Notes: generated by a model from the letters alone, not told the origin. DNA of 64,000 nucleotides from Desulfonatronum thioautotrophicum (GCF_000934745.1 NZ_KN882170.1:1-64000), one strand, 5' to 3'. Positions 15,462-25,073 are shown, numbered from the stretch's first letter. Translations and numbers: made by a program.

Positions 15462-17133
15462 GATTGGCTTGTTCCCGGTTTTCCGACATCGGCCCCCAGC
15501 CATCGTCCTCAACTGCCCTCTTTCGAAGCCCCTCCGCCTTCGACTCTCTGGGAAACGGTCCCAAAAAAACAGACTGGTCCGAGACGCGCTGGACCGGCCA
15601 GCCGTAATCTTCCAGCACCCTGGCCACGGGTGCCGGATTCCCCTCCACTTCCAGGCGCAGTCGCCATTCCTGCTTGGAGTTGTCCATGGGCTCGACCTGG
15701 GCCCGCTGCATGACACGCTGAATGTATTCCAGGGCGTGGACGTACGTGCGGGACTGGAGCATTACTGCCTTGGCGTCCTCCATTGTGGCAAATGGGCCGA
15801 TCAACACCCGGTGATAGATCCGACCTGCGATCTCCATGGAAAAGACCGATGCCGGCCAGCCATGACCCGCGAACCACTCCGCCTCCGTGTCCGCGAGATA
15901 CCGCTGCACATGGGCCACCACCTGGATGAAACCGGTCTGAACCTGGCTCTCGGCACCGGTCGTCGGGTCCGCGCCGCGGATGGCGTAGTCGCGGATGATT
16001 CCCTCAGACAGCAGCCTGTAAAGCCGAACCGGGGCTCCGGTATGCATCCCCGGCGGACGGACCGAATGGGGTGCGAATTCCGGCGGACGGACAGTTCTCC
16101 CGCGCCGCGCCGGAGAGCCTCCATTGCCATTGGAGCCTTCGGGGGCAGCCACTTCCCCAGGGGCACCGTCTGGAACCCTGCTATGATTTTCAGCCATGGC
16201 TTTGCCAAGCGTTTCCAGGGATGTCCATGCACTGACATGGACCGTATCCGGCGCGGCAATGCCAAAAATTCCTGGTGGATAGGTCAGAAAGAGTGCGTCC
16301 TTCCACCAATTGCTGACCACCTCGACCGCCCCGTCAATCTGGCCTGAGAGCGTTTCCGCGGCGCGCAGGGCCGATGATTCCTTGAGATGGGCGGCAGCGT
16401 CGAGCACCAGAAAGAATACACCGGATTGCGGCGAAAAGCCGGAGAGCAGTTCCCACTGACCGGTATTTAATGGCGCTTCCCGCCACCTTTGATACGCTGC
16501 TTCCAAGTCAGCAAAGCGTCCAAGGCTGAGCCAATAGCCATCCGTTGCACTGTGCATCCGGCGTGGGGTCAGGGCGGGAAAGTTGATTTCCGTATCTGTG
16601 GGGAGGGCATGGGCATCAATCAATTGAGGATTGGTCGAGTGGACCAGATCCAGAAACATCTGATCCTTGGAGCCGTACACCGCTTGCACCAAAGCCAGCA
16701 ACGCATCCGACACCTCTTCAATGGAGTTCAGACCGATACTCCCCAGCATGCGGGGAATTTCCGTCAATTCGAATACAGGGCGATACGGCTCCATGGGCTG
16801 ATCTGTAATTCCGAAACGGTCGTCAGCTTCCTCTTGCTCATACCCCCCGGAGACCGCTTCTTCGTTGGAAAAGAATGGCTGGCCATCGGACCTCTCGGGA
16901 AAAACAACCAGCCCCGCATGATCCTTCGTGGAGCCGCTCGGGGAAGCTTTTGAAGGCGCTTCTGGGAGGTCTCCCAGGATATCTTCCGGAGATCGCTCGG
17001 GAATGCTCAGTTGCGGCGGTTCGTCTCTCTCTTGAAAAAACCCCAAAAAAAGGGCCAAAAGCAGTAGACCGACCGCCAGGATCACGATCGGTAGGGATCG
17101 AGGGGCGAACCCGGCATCGCGCCCTGATTGCAC
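15436..17133 (-). CDS. Membrane-anchored SPOR-domain protein
   Basis: The 565-residue protein has one N-terminal transmembrane helix (~residues 14-33, LPIVILAVGLLLLALFLGFF) and a long Pro/Ser/Glu-rich linker. Next comes a LysM-like tail (STNPQLIDAHALPTDTEINFP, ~165-187), then a SPOR domain (~405-470, ending FATMEDAKAVM), and a second SPOR-like repeat (~490-545). SPOR domains bind denuded peptidoglycan glycans at division sites, so an envelope or division role is likely; topology predicts a periplasmic C-terminus. Start GTG 17133 has a strong GGAGGGG site 8-14 bases upstream. It lies 14 bp downstream of the helicase gene and is presumably co-transcribed with it. Confidence 0.75.
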   Translation of the reverse strand: MQSGRDAGFAPRSLPIVILAVGLLLLALFLGFFQERDEPPQLSIPERSPEDILGDLPEAPSKASPSGSTKDHAGLVVFPERSDGQPFFSNEEAVSGGYEQEEADDRFGITDQPMEPYRPVFELTEIPRMLGSIGLNSIEEVSDALLALVQAVYGSKDQMFLDLVHSTNPQLIDAHALPTDTEINFPALTPRRMHSATDGYWLSLGRFADLEAAYQRWREAPLNTGQWELLSGFSPQSGVFFLVLDAAAHLKESSALRAAETLSGQIDGAVEVVSNWWKDALFLTYPPGIFGIAAPDTVHVSAWTSLETLGKAMAENHSRVPDGAPGEVAAPEGSNGNGGSPARRGRTVRPPEFAPHSVRPPGMHTGAPVRLYRLLSEGIIRDYAIRGADPTTGAESQVQTGFIQVVAHVQRYLADTEAEWFAGHGWPASVFSMEIAGRIYHRVLIGPFATMEDAKAVMLQSRTYVHALEYIQRVMQRAQVEPMDNSKQEWRLRLEVEGNPAPVARVLEDYGWPVQRVSDQSVFLGPFPRESKAEGLRKRAVEDDGWGPMSENREQANQKSIPIHN

Positions 17134-17147
17134 CCTGTCACCCCTCC

Positions 17148-18890
17148 TTACTTATCCCAGCCCTGCGAACCGCCACCCATGGGCCGCTTGGCCCGAAAGG
17201 GGCGGACGGTCGCGGGTCGTTTGCGCGGGGGCCGTTGGTCATCGTCCGCGTGCCCACCCTGGGCGAGCTCTTTGACCTCAATACGCAGACCCCGAATCTG
17301 GTTGCCGTTCATCACCCGGACCACTTCCCCGGCGAATTCCGAAGGCACTTCAACGAAACTGCGATTGTCCTGCAGCAGGATCTTGCCGATCTGCCTGCCG
17401 GATAAGCCAGTTTCCCCGGCAATGGCCCCGACAACGTCGCGGACCTCCACATTCTGATGGCGGCCGACATTGAGCTGCAATCGGGTCATGCCCTGACGGG
17501 GGGCAATTTCCCGCGAACGTCCGCCGGGATGCTCCCGGTCCCCGAAACGACCCCGGGATGGCTCCGTGAAGAGCAGCGTATCATCCTGGGCTTCACGAGG
17601 CGGCCCCATAAGCATTTTCAGCAAGGCCGCGGCCATATCCAGGGAAGAGACCTGTTCGTTTTCCAGAAAATGCTCCACGGTGCGAATCTGCTTGTCCAAC
17701 TCACCCGCGGTCATGCTCTCCCGAACCCGGTTCAGGAACATTTCCGTCTTGGCCTGCTCCACATCCCCGACACTGGGCACGCTGCGCTGCACCATCTTGG
17801 CCTTGGTGAACCGTTGGATGTCCCGCAGCTTGTAGAACTCCCGACCAGAGGCAAAGGTGAAGGCCCGGCCGGTCCGACCGGCCCGGCCGGTGCGGCCGAT
17901 GCGATGTACGTAATACTCCACGTCACTGGGAATATCGAAGTTGAACACCGCCTCCACGTCATCCACGTCAATACCGCGGGCGGCCACGTCCGTGGCCACA
18001 AGGATTTCCACGTTGCCGGAACGAAACTTGCCCATGACCCGGTCTCGCTGTCCCTGGTTCATGTCCCCGTGCAGCCCTTCGGACATATACCCCCGGGCCT
18101 GGAGATGCTCCACGATCTGGTCCACGCCCCGCTTGGTGTTGGAAAAAACAATGCTCAGCTTGGGATTGTAGACGTCGATGATCCTGCACATGGCCTCCAG
18201 GCGCGATCCCCGGGGCACTTCGTAGAAAAACTGTTCAATATTCGGAACAGTGAGCACCTTCTGAGACACCTTGGCCAGGAGCCGATCCGTCAGGTATTTG
18301 TCTGCCAAACGCAGAATATCCGGCGGCATGGTCGCGGAAAAGAGGACGGTCTGCCGCTCGGCAGGCGCGGCCTGGAGAATCTGCTCAATATCTTCCCGAA
18401 ATCCCATGTCCAGCATCTCGTCCGCTTCATCCAGAACGGCGATCTTGATCTTGTCCAGCTGGATGGTCCCCCGATCCAGATGGTCCATGACCCGGCCCGG
18501 CGTGCCGATGACCACCTGCACGCCCTGACGCAGGACACGAAACTGCCGGTCAATGGGCTGCCCTCCGTACACCGGAAGCACGGTGATTCCCTTGCGATAC
18601 TTGGCCAGGGTATTCAACTCTTCGGCCACCTGGATGGCCAATTCCCGAGTCGGGCAGATCACGATGGCCTGGGTGTCTCGGTTGGCGGGATCGACCTTTT
18701 CCAGAATCGGGATCCCGAATGCCACGGTTTTTCCGGTTCCAGTCTGGGCCTGCCCAATGACGTCCCGGCCCTGCATGAGCATCGGGATGGCCAAGGCCTG
18801 AATCGGCGAGGGTTCCTCGAAGCCCATGTCCTGGACGGCTTTCAAAATTTCTTCGGACAAACCCAGTTCCGCAAATTGCTCAATAGACAT
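17148..18890 (-). CDS. deaD: DEAD-box RNA helicase (DeaD/CsdA type)
   Basis: The 580-residue protein carries all DEAD-box motifs: Q motif (GFEEPSPIQ), motif I AQTGTGKT (~residue 46), Ia PTRELAIQ, DEAD in VLDEADEML (~155), SAT in FSATMP, and the second RecA domain with TDVAARGIDVDDV and HRIGRTGRAG. A DbpA-type RNA-binding domain (~480-550, GAIAGETGLSGRQIGKI) and an Arg/Gly-rich tail follow. It unwinds structured RNA in ribosome biogenesis and cold or stress adaptation. I chose ATG 18890 because GGA of AAAGGAAACC precedes it at good spacing and the preceding in-frame codons are not conserved-looking. It is followed closely by the SPOR protein gene. Confidence 0.93.
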   Translation of the reverse strand: MSIEQFAELGLSEEILKAVQDMGFEEPSPIQALAIPMLMQGRDVIGQAQTGTGKTVAFGIPILEKVDPANRDTQAIVICPTRELAIQVAEELNTLAKYRKGITVLPVYGGQPIDRQFRVLRQGVQVVIGTPGRVMDHLDRGTIQLDKIKIAVLDEADEMLDMGFREDIEQILQAAPAERQTVLFSATMPPDILRLADKYLTDRLLAKVSQKVLTVPNIEQFFYEVPRGSRLEAMCRIIDVYNPKLSIVFSNTKRGVDQIVEHLQARGYMSEGLHGDMNQGQRDRVMGKFRSGNVEILVATDVAARGIDVDDVEAVFNFDIPSDVEYYVHRIGRTGRAGRTGRAFTFASGREFYKLRDIQRFTKAKMVQRSVPSVGDVEQAKTEMFLNRVRESMTAGELDKQIRTVEHFLENEQVSSLDMAAALLKMLMGPPREAQDDTLLFTEPSRGRFGDREHPGGRSREIAPRQGMTRLQLNVGRHQNVEVRDVVGAIAGETGLSGRQIGKILLQDNRSFVEVPSEFAGEVVRVMNGNQIRGLRIEVKELAQGGHADDDQRPPRKRPATVRPFRAKRPMGGGSQGWDK

Positions 18891-19004
18891 TGTCTGGTTT
18901 CCTTTATGCTGTTCTTTATATTTTGATGTAAGCCCATACCGGGCCGGCGACTGCAGAACCACCCTATAAAACTTTATTGTCGACCAACGCTGCCCGGCCG
19001 GCAA

Positions 19005-19403
19005 TCATGGCTGAAGGGTTGGCAGCACGTCCTCGTCCAAATCTTCATAGGCCTCCGGGACGAATCGAGGCGTGCAAACCGCCAGAAAAAGCAGGTCGGT
19101 AATTCCCGGATTGGTAATCCGCTGCGGGACTCCGGGTGGGATCAGGACAACGTCGCCGGGTTTCATGGCCTGGGGCGGACTGCCGTCAATCTCCACAAGG
19201 CCATGCCCTTCCATAATGATGTACCGCTCCATGATCCCAACCAGCCGATGCAGACGGGTGGTCACTCCGGGCAGCACACGCGCACGGACCACGGAAACGA
19301 CCTCATCCTCACCGGAATTCCAGTATTCCGTGATAAAACAACGCTCTTCAAAATAGTACTCATCCATGGAACCCTTGTGCACCAAGGGCGATGTCTTGGC
19401 CAT
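19005..19403 (-). CDS. Cupin domain protein
   Basis: A 132-residue single-domain cupin. Motif 1 is relaxed (RARVLPGVTTRLHRLVGIMERYIIMEG) and motif 2 is clear (MKPGDVVLIPPGVPQRITN). Conserved His and Glu positions could hold one metal ion. The start ATG 19403 is preceded by GGGAGGACAA, which decides it over the upstream in-frame GTG. It follows sfsA by 22 bases. Small cupins of this kind can be isomerases, sensors or sugar-binding proteins; the substrate is not deducible. Confidence 0.85.
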   Translation of the reverse strand: MAKTSPLVHKGSMDEYYFEERCFITEYWNSGEDEVVSVVRARVLPGVTTRLHRLVGIMERYIIMEGHGLVEIDGSPPQAMKPGDVVLIPPGVPQRITNPGITDLLFLAVCTPRFVPEAYEDLDEDVLPTLQP

Positions 19404-19425
19404 TTGTCCTCCCGCCACGATGAAT

Positions 19426-20127
19426 TCAACAAATCACCGGCAAGGATGTTCGCAAGTAAATTTCCCGCTGCGTGACCTGCGCCCGCAACGCCAGGGCCTG
19501 CACGCCATGTTCCAGCACTCGACGCAATGTCCGGCCATAGACCGGGTCAATGGTGTCCGCCGGGGCAAGCCGCCGTGCATCACCACGTTGGACGCAAAAA
19601 AGGATCACGGCCCGATTGCCCGCGGCGGCCAACTCCGCAAGGGCCTCCAAATGGCGGGACGCCCTCGTGCTGACGGCATCCGGAAAAATCGCGGTTCCCT
19701 GGTCGTCCACCGCCGTGACGTTCTTGACCTCAACGTAGCACGCCCGGCCCTCTGCATTCTCCAGGAGCAGGTCAATACGCCCATGGGGTACCGTCACTTC
19801 GCGGCGAATGGGCCGATATCCCCGCAACTCGGCAACATTTCCGTCGGCCAAAGCCTCCCAGGCCAAGCCGTTGCTGCGCCCGGTATGTATCCCCACCAGG
19901 ACACCGGAACCGGTTTCGCACAACTCCCAGGTCCAGGGATACTTGCGCTTGGGATTGACCGCCCGACTCAGCCAGACCCGCATGCCTGGATCCGAACATC
20001 CGAGCATGGCCCCGGTGTTCGGCGTATGGGCGGTTACCAGTTGACCGTCCTCCAGATGAACATCAGCAAGAAAGCGCTTGTACCGGCGCACCAATGTTCC
20101 GGAAATCAAGGGCTGGGGCAGGAGCAT
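19426..20127 (-). CDS. sfsA: Sugar fermentation stimulation protein A homologue
   Basis: The 233-residue protein shows the SfsA signature throughout: an N-terminal OB-like part (RRYKRFLADVHLEDG, AHTPNTGAMLGCSDPG) and a nuclease-like core (HGRIDLLLENAEGRACYVEVKNVT, FPDAVSTRASRHLEAL). SfsA was named for stimulating maltose metabolism in E. coli; the fold suggests DNA binding or nuclease activity. GAGG lies 10 bases before ATG 20127. It sits 64 bp downstream of the GH57 gene and 22 bp upstream of the cupin, in one likely operon, fitting a maltodextrin connection. Confidence 0.93.
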   Translation of the reverse strand: MLLPQPLISGTLVRRYKRFLADVHLEDGQLVTAHTPNTGAMLGCSDPGMRVWLSRAVNPKRKYPWTWELCETGSGVLVGIHTGRSNGLAWEALADGNVAELRGYRPIRREVTVPHGRIDLLLENAEGRACYVEVKNVTAVDDQGTAIFPDAVSTRASRHLEALAELAAAGNRAVILFCVQRGDARRLAPADTIDPVYGRTLRRVLEHGVQALALRAQVTQREIYLRTSLPVIC

Positions 20128-20191
20128 CCGCGGAACGCCTCAGGAATCCGCGTTGGCCAAGAACATCATCGCCATGCAAACCGGACCACAC

Positions 20192-22339
20192 CTACTCGCC
20201 AAACCGCAGCGTCAGGCGAAATCGCTCTTCGCCTCCAGGAACCAGCCGCAGTGGACGACAAAAATAGAACGCCGAGCCCTGGGGTGTGCGCTCGAATCCA
20301 CTCTCGGACTTGGTCACGGCCCACAACGGAACGTGACGCAACGTAGCCTCCGGATGTACTTCCACCAGAAACCGCCCCTGGGAATAGGGACAGGAAAACG
20401 CAACATCCGCAAGATCCGCAAAGCTCCAGGAACGCTCCAGATCCTGTTCCGCCGGAGCCCCCCCGTTGCGGGAGGATCGACCGGTGCATTGCGACGTCAA
20501 CCCCAAAGCCAGCTCCGTGGCCCAGATCAGCTCTTGCCCTGCCACTGCCTTGTTCTCCGTACTCGGCAGAGTCAGCCGGTAGTCCAGTTCCAGACGGTCG
20601 GCATGCAGATGAAATGTCTTTTCCACCACCAGTTCGGCAACGGATGTCTCGATCGCGCCGGAAAGGGTCATGCCTCCCTGGAAGCGGAGATGCAAGCCGT
20701 CGGCCTCTTCGGACACCGTCCAGTCCATGGAGGTGCCCCAGGAGCTGGCCACGGGCTGGAATGCGCCATGGGTCAGATCCTCCAGGCTGGTATGCGCCGG
20801 CAGAAGGTAGTCGGCAAAGGGCATATGATCGAAACGATCATAATCCAAAAATGTCTCCAGCCCGGGTTCCTTGGCCCGAACCTCCGCGGAATGGATATGG
20901 AAGAACTCCTTCCACTGGGGGTGGTCCGGGGTGATCACCTCGCCCTTTACCGCGGCCTCCCGCAGGGCCTGATGGTAGGGTTCCGGATGCCGGGAAAAGG
21001 CCGTGGCCAGGTTCAGACGTTTGGGGAGAAAATCCAACTCCTTGGCCGCGGCCCCGTCTTGCGGACTCAAAAAGAGTTGCCACGGCCCGAACCGGGCATG
21101 CAGCTCCATGCGGCCGTCCACGTCCAAGTCCCTCACGGACCAGGTGGGAGAGGGCCAGAGGCCGGATTCTTCCTGGGCGGCCAGCAGATTGGCCGCATTG
21201 GCTTGGCGCAGGTGGGTCAGATAGACCCCGCCGAAAACCCCATGCCAGTAGGCGCAGTTGCACTGGCTGGCCCAGACCCGCTTGCGGCCCTCAGCAACAC
21301 CGGTCTCGCTTTGCAGCTGATCCAAAGCCCGTGACAAATCCTGGCCCCGCTTCTGCAGCCAGTTCACTTCCGGATACTTCACCAGAAAGTTGCGCCAGAA
21401 TCCGCCGGAAAGGAACCGGGATATCTCCTGGGTCTCGCACGCCCGGCGATAGGTTCCCAGGGTCATGGCTTCCTGGGAGGGCATGGCCCAGTCCATCATC
21501 TCCAGGTACGAGGCCGTGGGCAGATAGACCCGGCCCTGGTCCGCGTGCCGTTCCATGTACTCTGCCGGGGTGACGGTCTTGATCCAGTCTTTCCGCTCCA
21601 TCAGCCCGTCGAAAAACCGGCGCATATAGCCCTGCTCCCAGCAATGCTCGTGGGTTCTGGGCCACAGCCCGAAGCGCTCGGCGTCGTCGCCCAGACAGGC
21701 CAGAGGGGCGACTCCCAAATCTCGACCCAGCTCGGCCAGATCGTTCAGCATGGTCCAGACCGCGTCCAGCGGCTGCCAGGGAATCAGCCTGCGCAACGGC
21801 TTGAGGTTGACCAGCAAGCGCAGGGGATGGCCACAATCCTCGGTCAACCATGTTCCGGCCAGGCAGCGCACCCCGGCCCGGTGTAAATGGTTGTCGTCCA
21901 CCAAGCTGTAACGGATACCCAGAGGATTCAGCCAGGATGGCAGATGCGGCTCCCAGACCCGCTCGGTCAGCCAAAGCCCGGTGGGCGTGACGGACCAGAG
22001 ATCCTGCATGGCTTGCATGTGCATCTGCACCTGCCCCTGGGCATCCTCGGGACGGAGCATGGGCAGCACGGGTTCGTAGTAGCCACCGGCCAAAATTTCC
22101 ACCTGCCCGCGTTTGACCAATCGTGCCACCTGGTCATGAACCATGGGCCGATGCTCCAGGAGCCAGTCCAGCAAACAGCCGGAAAAATGCAGCCCGACCC
22201 GGATCTCCGGATAGGCCCACAGGTGATCCAGGAGCGGCTTGTAAGCCAGATCGTAAGCATCGGCGAACACGTGATCAAAGTTGCCCACGGGCTGATGAAA
22301 ATGCAGCACCAGGGAAAAATAAACCGGTGGTTTGGACAT
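20192..22339 (-). CDS. GH57 4-alpha-glucanotransferase/alpha-amylase
   Basis: The 715-residue protein is close in length to Thermococcus 4-alpha-glucanotransferase. N-terminal GH57 motifs are HFHQP (~13-17), the nucleophile Glu in GLWLTERVWEP (E126), and the acid/base Asp in LGDDAERFGLWP (D218/219). Two beta-rich C-terminal domains (DUF1925/DUF1926 type) fill ~310-715. It should cleave and transfer alpha-1,4-glucan segments in cytoplasmic glycogen or maltodextrin metabolism; no signal peptide is present. GAGGA precedes the ATG by about 10 bases. The upstream region carries the palindromic element at 22364-22523. Confidence 0.88.
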   Translation of the reverse strand: MSKPPVYFSLVLHFHQPVGNFDHVFADAYDLAYKPLLDHLWAYPEIRVGLHFSGCLLDWLLEHRPMVHDQVARLVKRGQVEILAGGYYEPVLPMLRPEDAQGQVQMHMQAMQDLWSVTPTGLWLTERVWEPHLPSWLNPLGIRYSLVDDNHLHRAGVRCLAGTWLTEDCGHPLRLLVNLKPLRRLIPWQPLDAVWTMLNDLAELGRDLGVAPLACLGDDAERFGLWPRTHEHCWEQGYMRRFFDGLMERKDWIKTVTPAEYMERHADQGRVYLPTASYLEMMDWAMPSQEAMTLGTYRRACETQEISRFLSGGFWRNFLVKYPEVNWLQKRGQDLSRALDQLQSETGVAEGRKRVWASQCNCAYWHGVFGGVYLTHLRQANAANLLAAQEESGLWPSPTWSVRDLDVDGRMELHARFGPWQLFLSPQDGAAAKELDFLPKRLNLATAFSRHPEPYHQALREAAVKGEVITPDHPQWKEFFHIHSAEVRAKEPGLETFLDYDRFDHMPFADYLLPAHTSLEDLTHGAFQPVASSWGTSMDWTVSEEADGLHLRFQGGMTLSGAIETSVAELVVEKTFHLHADRLELDYRLTLPSTENKAVAGQELIWATELALGLTSQCTGRSSRNGGAPAEQDLERSWSFADLADVAFSCPYSQGRFLVEVHPEATLRHVPLWAVTKSESGFERTPQGSAFYFCRPLRLVPGGEERFRLTLRFGE

Positions 22340-22363
22340 GAAAAGGATTCCTCTAACTGAGTA

Positions 22364-22523
22364 TTGAAAAAGTCCTTATCCACAGTCCGTTCAAAAATCC
22401 CAAGTGCAAGAGACAATCCGGCACTTACTGGAGAGTTCCGTGCCGAATACGGGAAAGCGTCTTTGACAAAAGTAAGTGCCGGAGCAGCGACGCAGCAATT
22501 GGGAGTTTTTCAACGGAATGCTA
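22364..22523. repeat. Dispersed palindromic element, copy 1
   Basis: The left end reads TTGAAAAAGTCCTTATCC, then TCCGTTCAAAAATCCCAAGTGC. The right end is its imperfect reverse complement (GCAATTGGGAGTTTTTCAACGGA). Inside, CCGGCACTTACT (22418-22429) pairs perfectly with AGTAAGTGCCGG (22471-22482). Copies 2 and 3 are at 36134-36259 and 62591-62746. The final CTA is the complement of the TAG stop of the neighbouring PaaK-like gene. Confidence 0.85.
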
Positions 22524-23870
22524 AAAGGGCAGTTCCGAAGCTGGAGCTTCCCGCTCCTGAAACGTGGTTTTGTAGGTCAATCCGGCCAGTGGCAACCGGT
22601 TTTCCGGAGCTTGACGCAGACGCAGACCCAGGCCGAGGACGCGCCGCAGTTGTCCGCGCAACGTCTCCAGGGTTGTCCCGGAAAGCGGGCCGGCCTTGGA
22701 ATGGGCCAGGATTAATTCCACCTGGTCGCCCAACCCGTGCACAGTGTGGATAACCAGCCGAAAGTCCGGCGACTCCGGGGCGATCTCCCGAACCACCTGC
22801 TCCACCAGACCAGGATGAAGCCGGATGCCGCGGATGGAGACGGCAGCGTCGCTGCGCCGAAAAACCGGCGACAGCCGGGCAGAGCGTCGACCGCAAGGAC
22901 AGGCGGCCAGATGCAGCCGACTGATGTCCCCGGTTCGAAAGCGGATCAGCGGGTAGCCTTGTGTCGTCAGACTGGTCACCACCACTTCGCCTTCTTCACC
23001 CGGGGGCAGGGGACTCCCAGTCCGTGGATCAATGATTTCGACATAAAAATGATCCTCGGCCAGATGCATGCCGCTTTGCTGGGAGCATTCCGCGGCCAGG
23101 GCCGGCTCGATCATTTCGGCCACGCCATAGACCGAATAGGCCCGTAAGCCCAAACCCCGCTGCAGCAGAGCACGCACCTGGGTCTGCAGAGCTTCCGGCC
23201 CGAACAGCCCCACCCGGAGATGCAGTCCGGCCGCCCCTTCCTGCCCTCCTGCGTCCCGGCCGTCCGCTTCACCATCCCCAGCCTCCTGCAACGTCTTGAG
23301 CAGGCTCAGGGCAAAAGCCGGGGTACTGGCCAGCACGGTAGAGCGGAAATCCCGCATCATCTTCAGTTGCAGGGCGCCGGACACCGTTGCCGCGGGGGTC
23401 AGTACCGCTCCCAGGGATTCCGCGCCCTGGTTGAAGGTGAAGGCACCAGGAAACTGACTATAATGGAAAGCCACCTGGATGATGTCCGTGCGTCCCACGT
23501 CGGCAGCGGCCATGGCCCGACACATCAGTTCGGTCCACATGCGCAAATCCTGCCTAGTATACCCCACGACAATGGGATCAACGCTGGATGCGGCCAACCG
23601 CAGCTGGACCACGCTGCGCAGTGGCACGGCAAACAAACCGTAGGGATACGCCTGAATCAGATCTTCTCGAGTGGTAAATGGAATCCCGGCCAAATCCTGC
23701 AACTGCCGCACATCTTCAGGCAGTAATCCGATCTCCCGAAATCGCCTGGCATACAGATCCACATTGCGCGCAGTCAGATTGAGCGTCATTTGCAGCCGCT
23801 CCAGCTGAACCTGCTCCAGAGCCTCCCGATCCATGCATTCCGCCTGCGGATTCCAAATGGTATGCTCCAT
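22521..23870 (-). CDS. Divergent phenylacetate-CoA ligase (PaaK) homologue lacking the P-loop
   Basis: The 449-residue protein aligns along its length with the PaaK-like ligase at 36257: N-terminal ALEQVQLERLQMTL, PYGLFAVPLRSVVQL, YGVAEM, RTGD, and a C-terminal IRGIRLHP. Where the family has a Ser/Thr/Gly-rich ATP loop (SSGTTGKPT), this one reads AASSVDPIVVGYT. The glycines are gone and about three residues are deleted. Adenylation is therefore doubtful; it may be an inactive paralogue, a regulator or a partner subunit. Start ATG 23870 lies 2 bases after the livF-like stop with GGGAG upstream; ATG 23885 would overlap. The TAG stop lies in the palindromic element. Confidence 0.75.
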   Translation of the reverse strand: MEHTIWNPQAECMDREALEQVQLERLQMTLNLTARNVDLYARRFREIGLLPEDVRQLQDLAGIPFTTREDLIQAYPYGLFAVPLRSVVQLRLAASSVDPIVVGYTRQDLRMWTELMCRAMAAADVGRTDIIQVAFHYSQFPGAFTFNQGAESLGAVLTPAATVSGALQLKMMRDFRSTVLASTPAFALSLLKTLQEAGDGEADGRDAGGQEGAAGLHLRVGLFGPEALQTQVRALLQRGLGLRAYSVYGVAEMIEPALAAECSQQSGMHLAEDHFYVEIIDPRTGSPLPPGEEGEVVVTSLTTQGYPLIRFRTGDISRLHLAACPCGRRSARLSPVFRRSDAAVSIRGIRLHPGLVEQVVREIAPESPDFRLVIHTVHGLGDQVELILAHSKAGPLSGTTLETLRGQLRRVLGLGLRLRQAPENRLPLAGLTYKTTFQEREAPASELPF

Positions 23871-23872
23871 GC

Positions 23873-24610
23873 TCACCGCTCCCATTTCGCCTTATAGTCC
23901 CGACCCAGGTACGCTCGGCGGAAATCGTCGTTGCCTTGCAGTTCCTCGGCCGTGCCGCTGAGCAACATCCTGCCGGCCTGCAGAACATAGGCTCGGTCGC
24001 TGATGCGCATGGCCGCAAGGGCATTCTGCTCCACCAGCAGGATGGTCAGGCCATCGGCCTGGAGTTCCTGCAATGTCCGAAAAATTTCCTTGATCACCAG
24101 AGGAGCCAACCCCAGGGAGGGTTCGTCCAGGAGCAACAGCCGGGGCTTGGCCATCAGGGCCCGGGCAATGGCCAGCATCTGCTGCTCTCCACCGCTCAGC
24201 GTGCCGGCCTTCTGGTCCAGTCGTTGCCCCAAAACCGGAAACAGTTCCAGCAAACGGATGCGATTGGCCCGAATATCCGCCTGGGCCAGTCGCCGACGCA
24301 GGGCAAATGCCCCCAGGTCCAGATTTTCCCGCACGGTCATGGAAGGAAAGAGTTCCCGAGCTTCTGGAACCTGGACCACCCCCGAGGCCACGATCCGATG
24401 GGGTGCCAACGCCTTCAGGTCAAGGTCTTCGAACCGCAACTCTCCGGAAAATGGACGAATCAAGCCGCTGATCACTTGCAACAGCGTGCTTTTACCCGCT
24501 CCATTGGCACCCACCAGACAGACCGTCTCACCCTGGGCCACATGCAGACTGATCCCGTGCAACACGGAAATTCCGGCATATCCGGCACTCACATTACGAA
24601 TGCGCAGCAT
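23873..24610 (-). CDS. livF: Liv-type ABC transporter ATPase, LivF-like
   Basis: The 245-residue ATPase has Walker A GANGAGKS (~39), Q-loop in GVVQVPEARELFPSMTV, signature LSGGEQQMLAIARAL and Walker B LLLLDEP, with the LivF-style ending YLGRDYK. It energises uptake of hydrophobic or aromatic amino acids or related acids. ATG 24610 follows GGAGG; upstream in-frame ATGs would reach into the PIN gene. Its operon partner LivG is separated from it by a toxin-antitoxin pair. Confidence 0.9.
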   Translation of the reverse strand: MLRIRNVSAGYAGISVLHGISLHVAQGETVCLVGANGAGKSTLLQVISGLIRPFSGELRFEDLDLKALAPHRIVASGVVQVPEARELFPSMTVRENLDLGAFALRRRLAQADIRANRIRLLELFPVLGQRLDQKAGTLSGGEQQMLAIARALMAKPRLLLLDEPSLGLAPLVIKEIFRTLQELQADGLTILLVEQNALAAMRISDRAYVLQAGRMLLSGTAEELQGNDDFRRAYLGRDYKAKWER

Positions 24611-24638
24611 GTACTTTTCATCCTCCAGGCAGGTGCGA

Positions 24639-25073
24639 TCAATAATCCGTCTCGATCTTTTTTCCTGGATCAACAATGATCAAGCTTGGAAAGACCGTCC
24701 TGAAGTCTGCGACATTGCGTGTTACCAAACCATCAAACCTTGAAGCAAAAGCTCCAATGAGTATATCCGCGATGGGCCTTTTAGGAACAGCTTTCAATTT
24801 CTTAAGATGAACGTATCTCGCCCAGGCAGCATGTGCGACCATGGAGTCTTCCCAGATCCATGGGCAATGGTACTCCGCGGACAACTCGTCAAAAAAAAGC
24901 TGTTGTGTGTGTTGGTCACCCATAAAAGCAGGAGACAATTCGATAAAAGAGATTGGTGAAACCACAAGTCCTTGCGGCAACAACTCTTGCAGCATGAGAG
25001 CGGAAGCCCTCCCATAGCGCGGGTCCTCATCAAGAACATCGATCAAAACACACGTATCCACGACCCACGCCAT
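24639..25073 (-). CDS. PIN-domain toxin (VapC-like)
   Basis: The 144-residue protein starts with VVDTCVLIDVLDED and has further acidic residues in SFIELSP, RPIADILIGAFA and TRNVADFR, giving the Asp/Glu quartet of PIN ribonucleases. Its start overlaps the upstream gene by one base (TGATG), typical of an antitoxin-toxin order. It would cleave RNA when freed from its antitoxin. It is inserted in the transporter operon, 28 bp upstream of livF and in the same orientation, so it is probably transcribed with it. Confidence 0.85.
   Translation of the reverse strand: MAWVVDTCVLIDVLDEDPRYGRASALMLQELLPQGLVVSPISFIELSPAFMGDQHTQQLFFDELSAEYHCPWIWEDSMVAHAAWARYVHLKKLKAVPKRPIADILIGAFASRFDGLVTRNVADFRTVFPSLIIVDPGKKIETDY

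Noticed and set aside
17457-18926. Plus-strand frame opposite deaD
   Set aside because: It mirrors the DEAD-box gene; composition is His/Gly-rich and motif-free.
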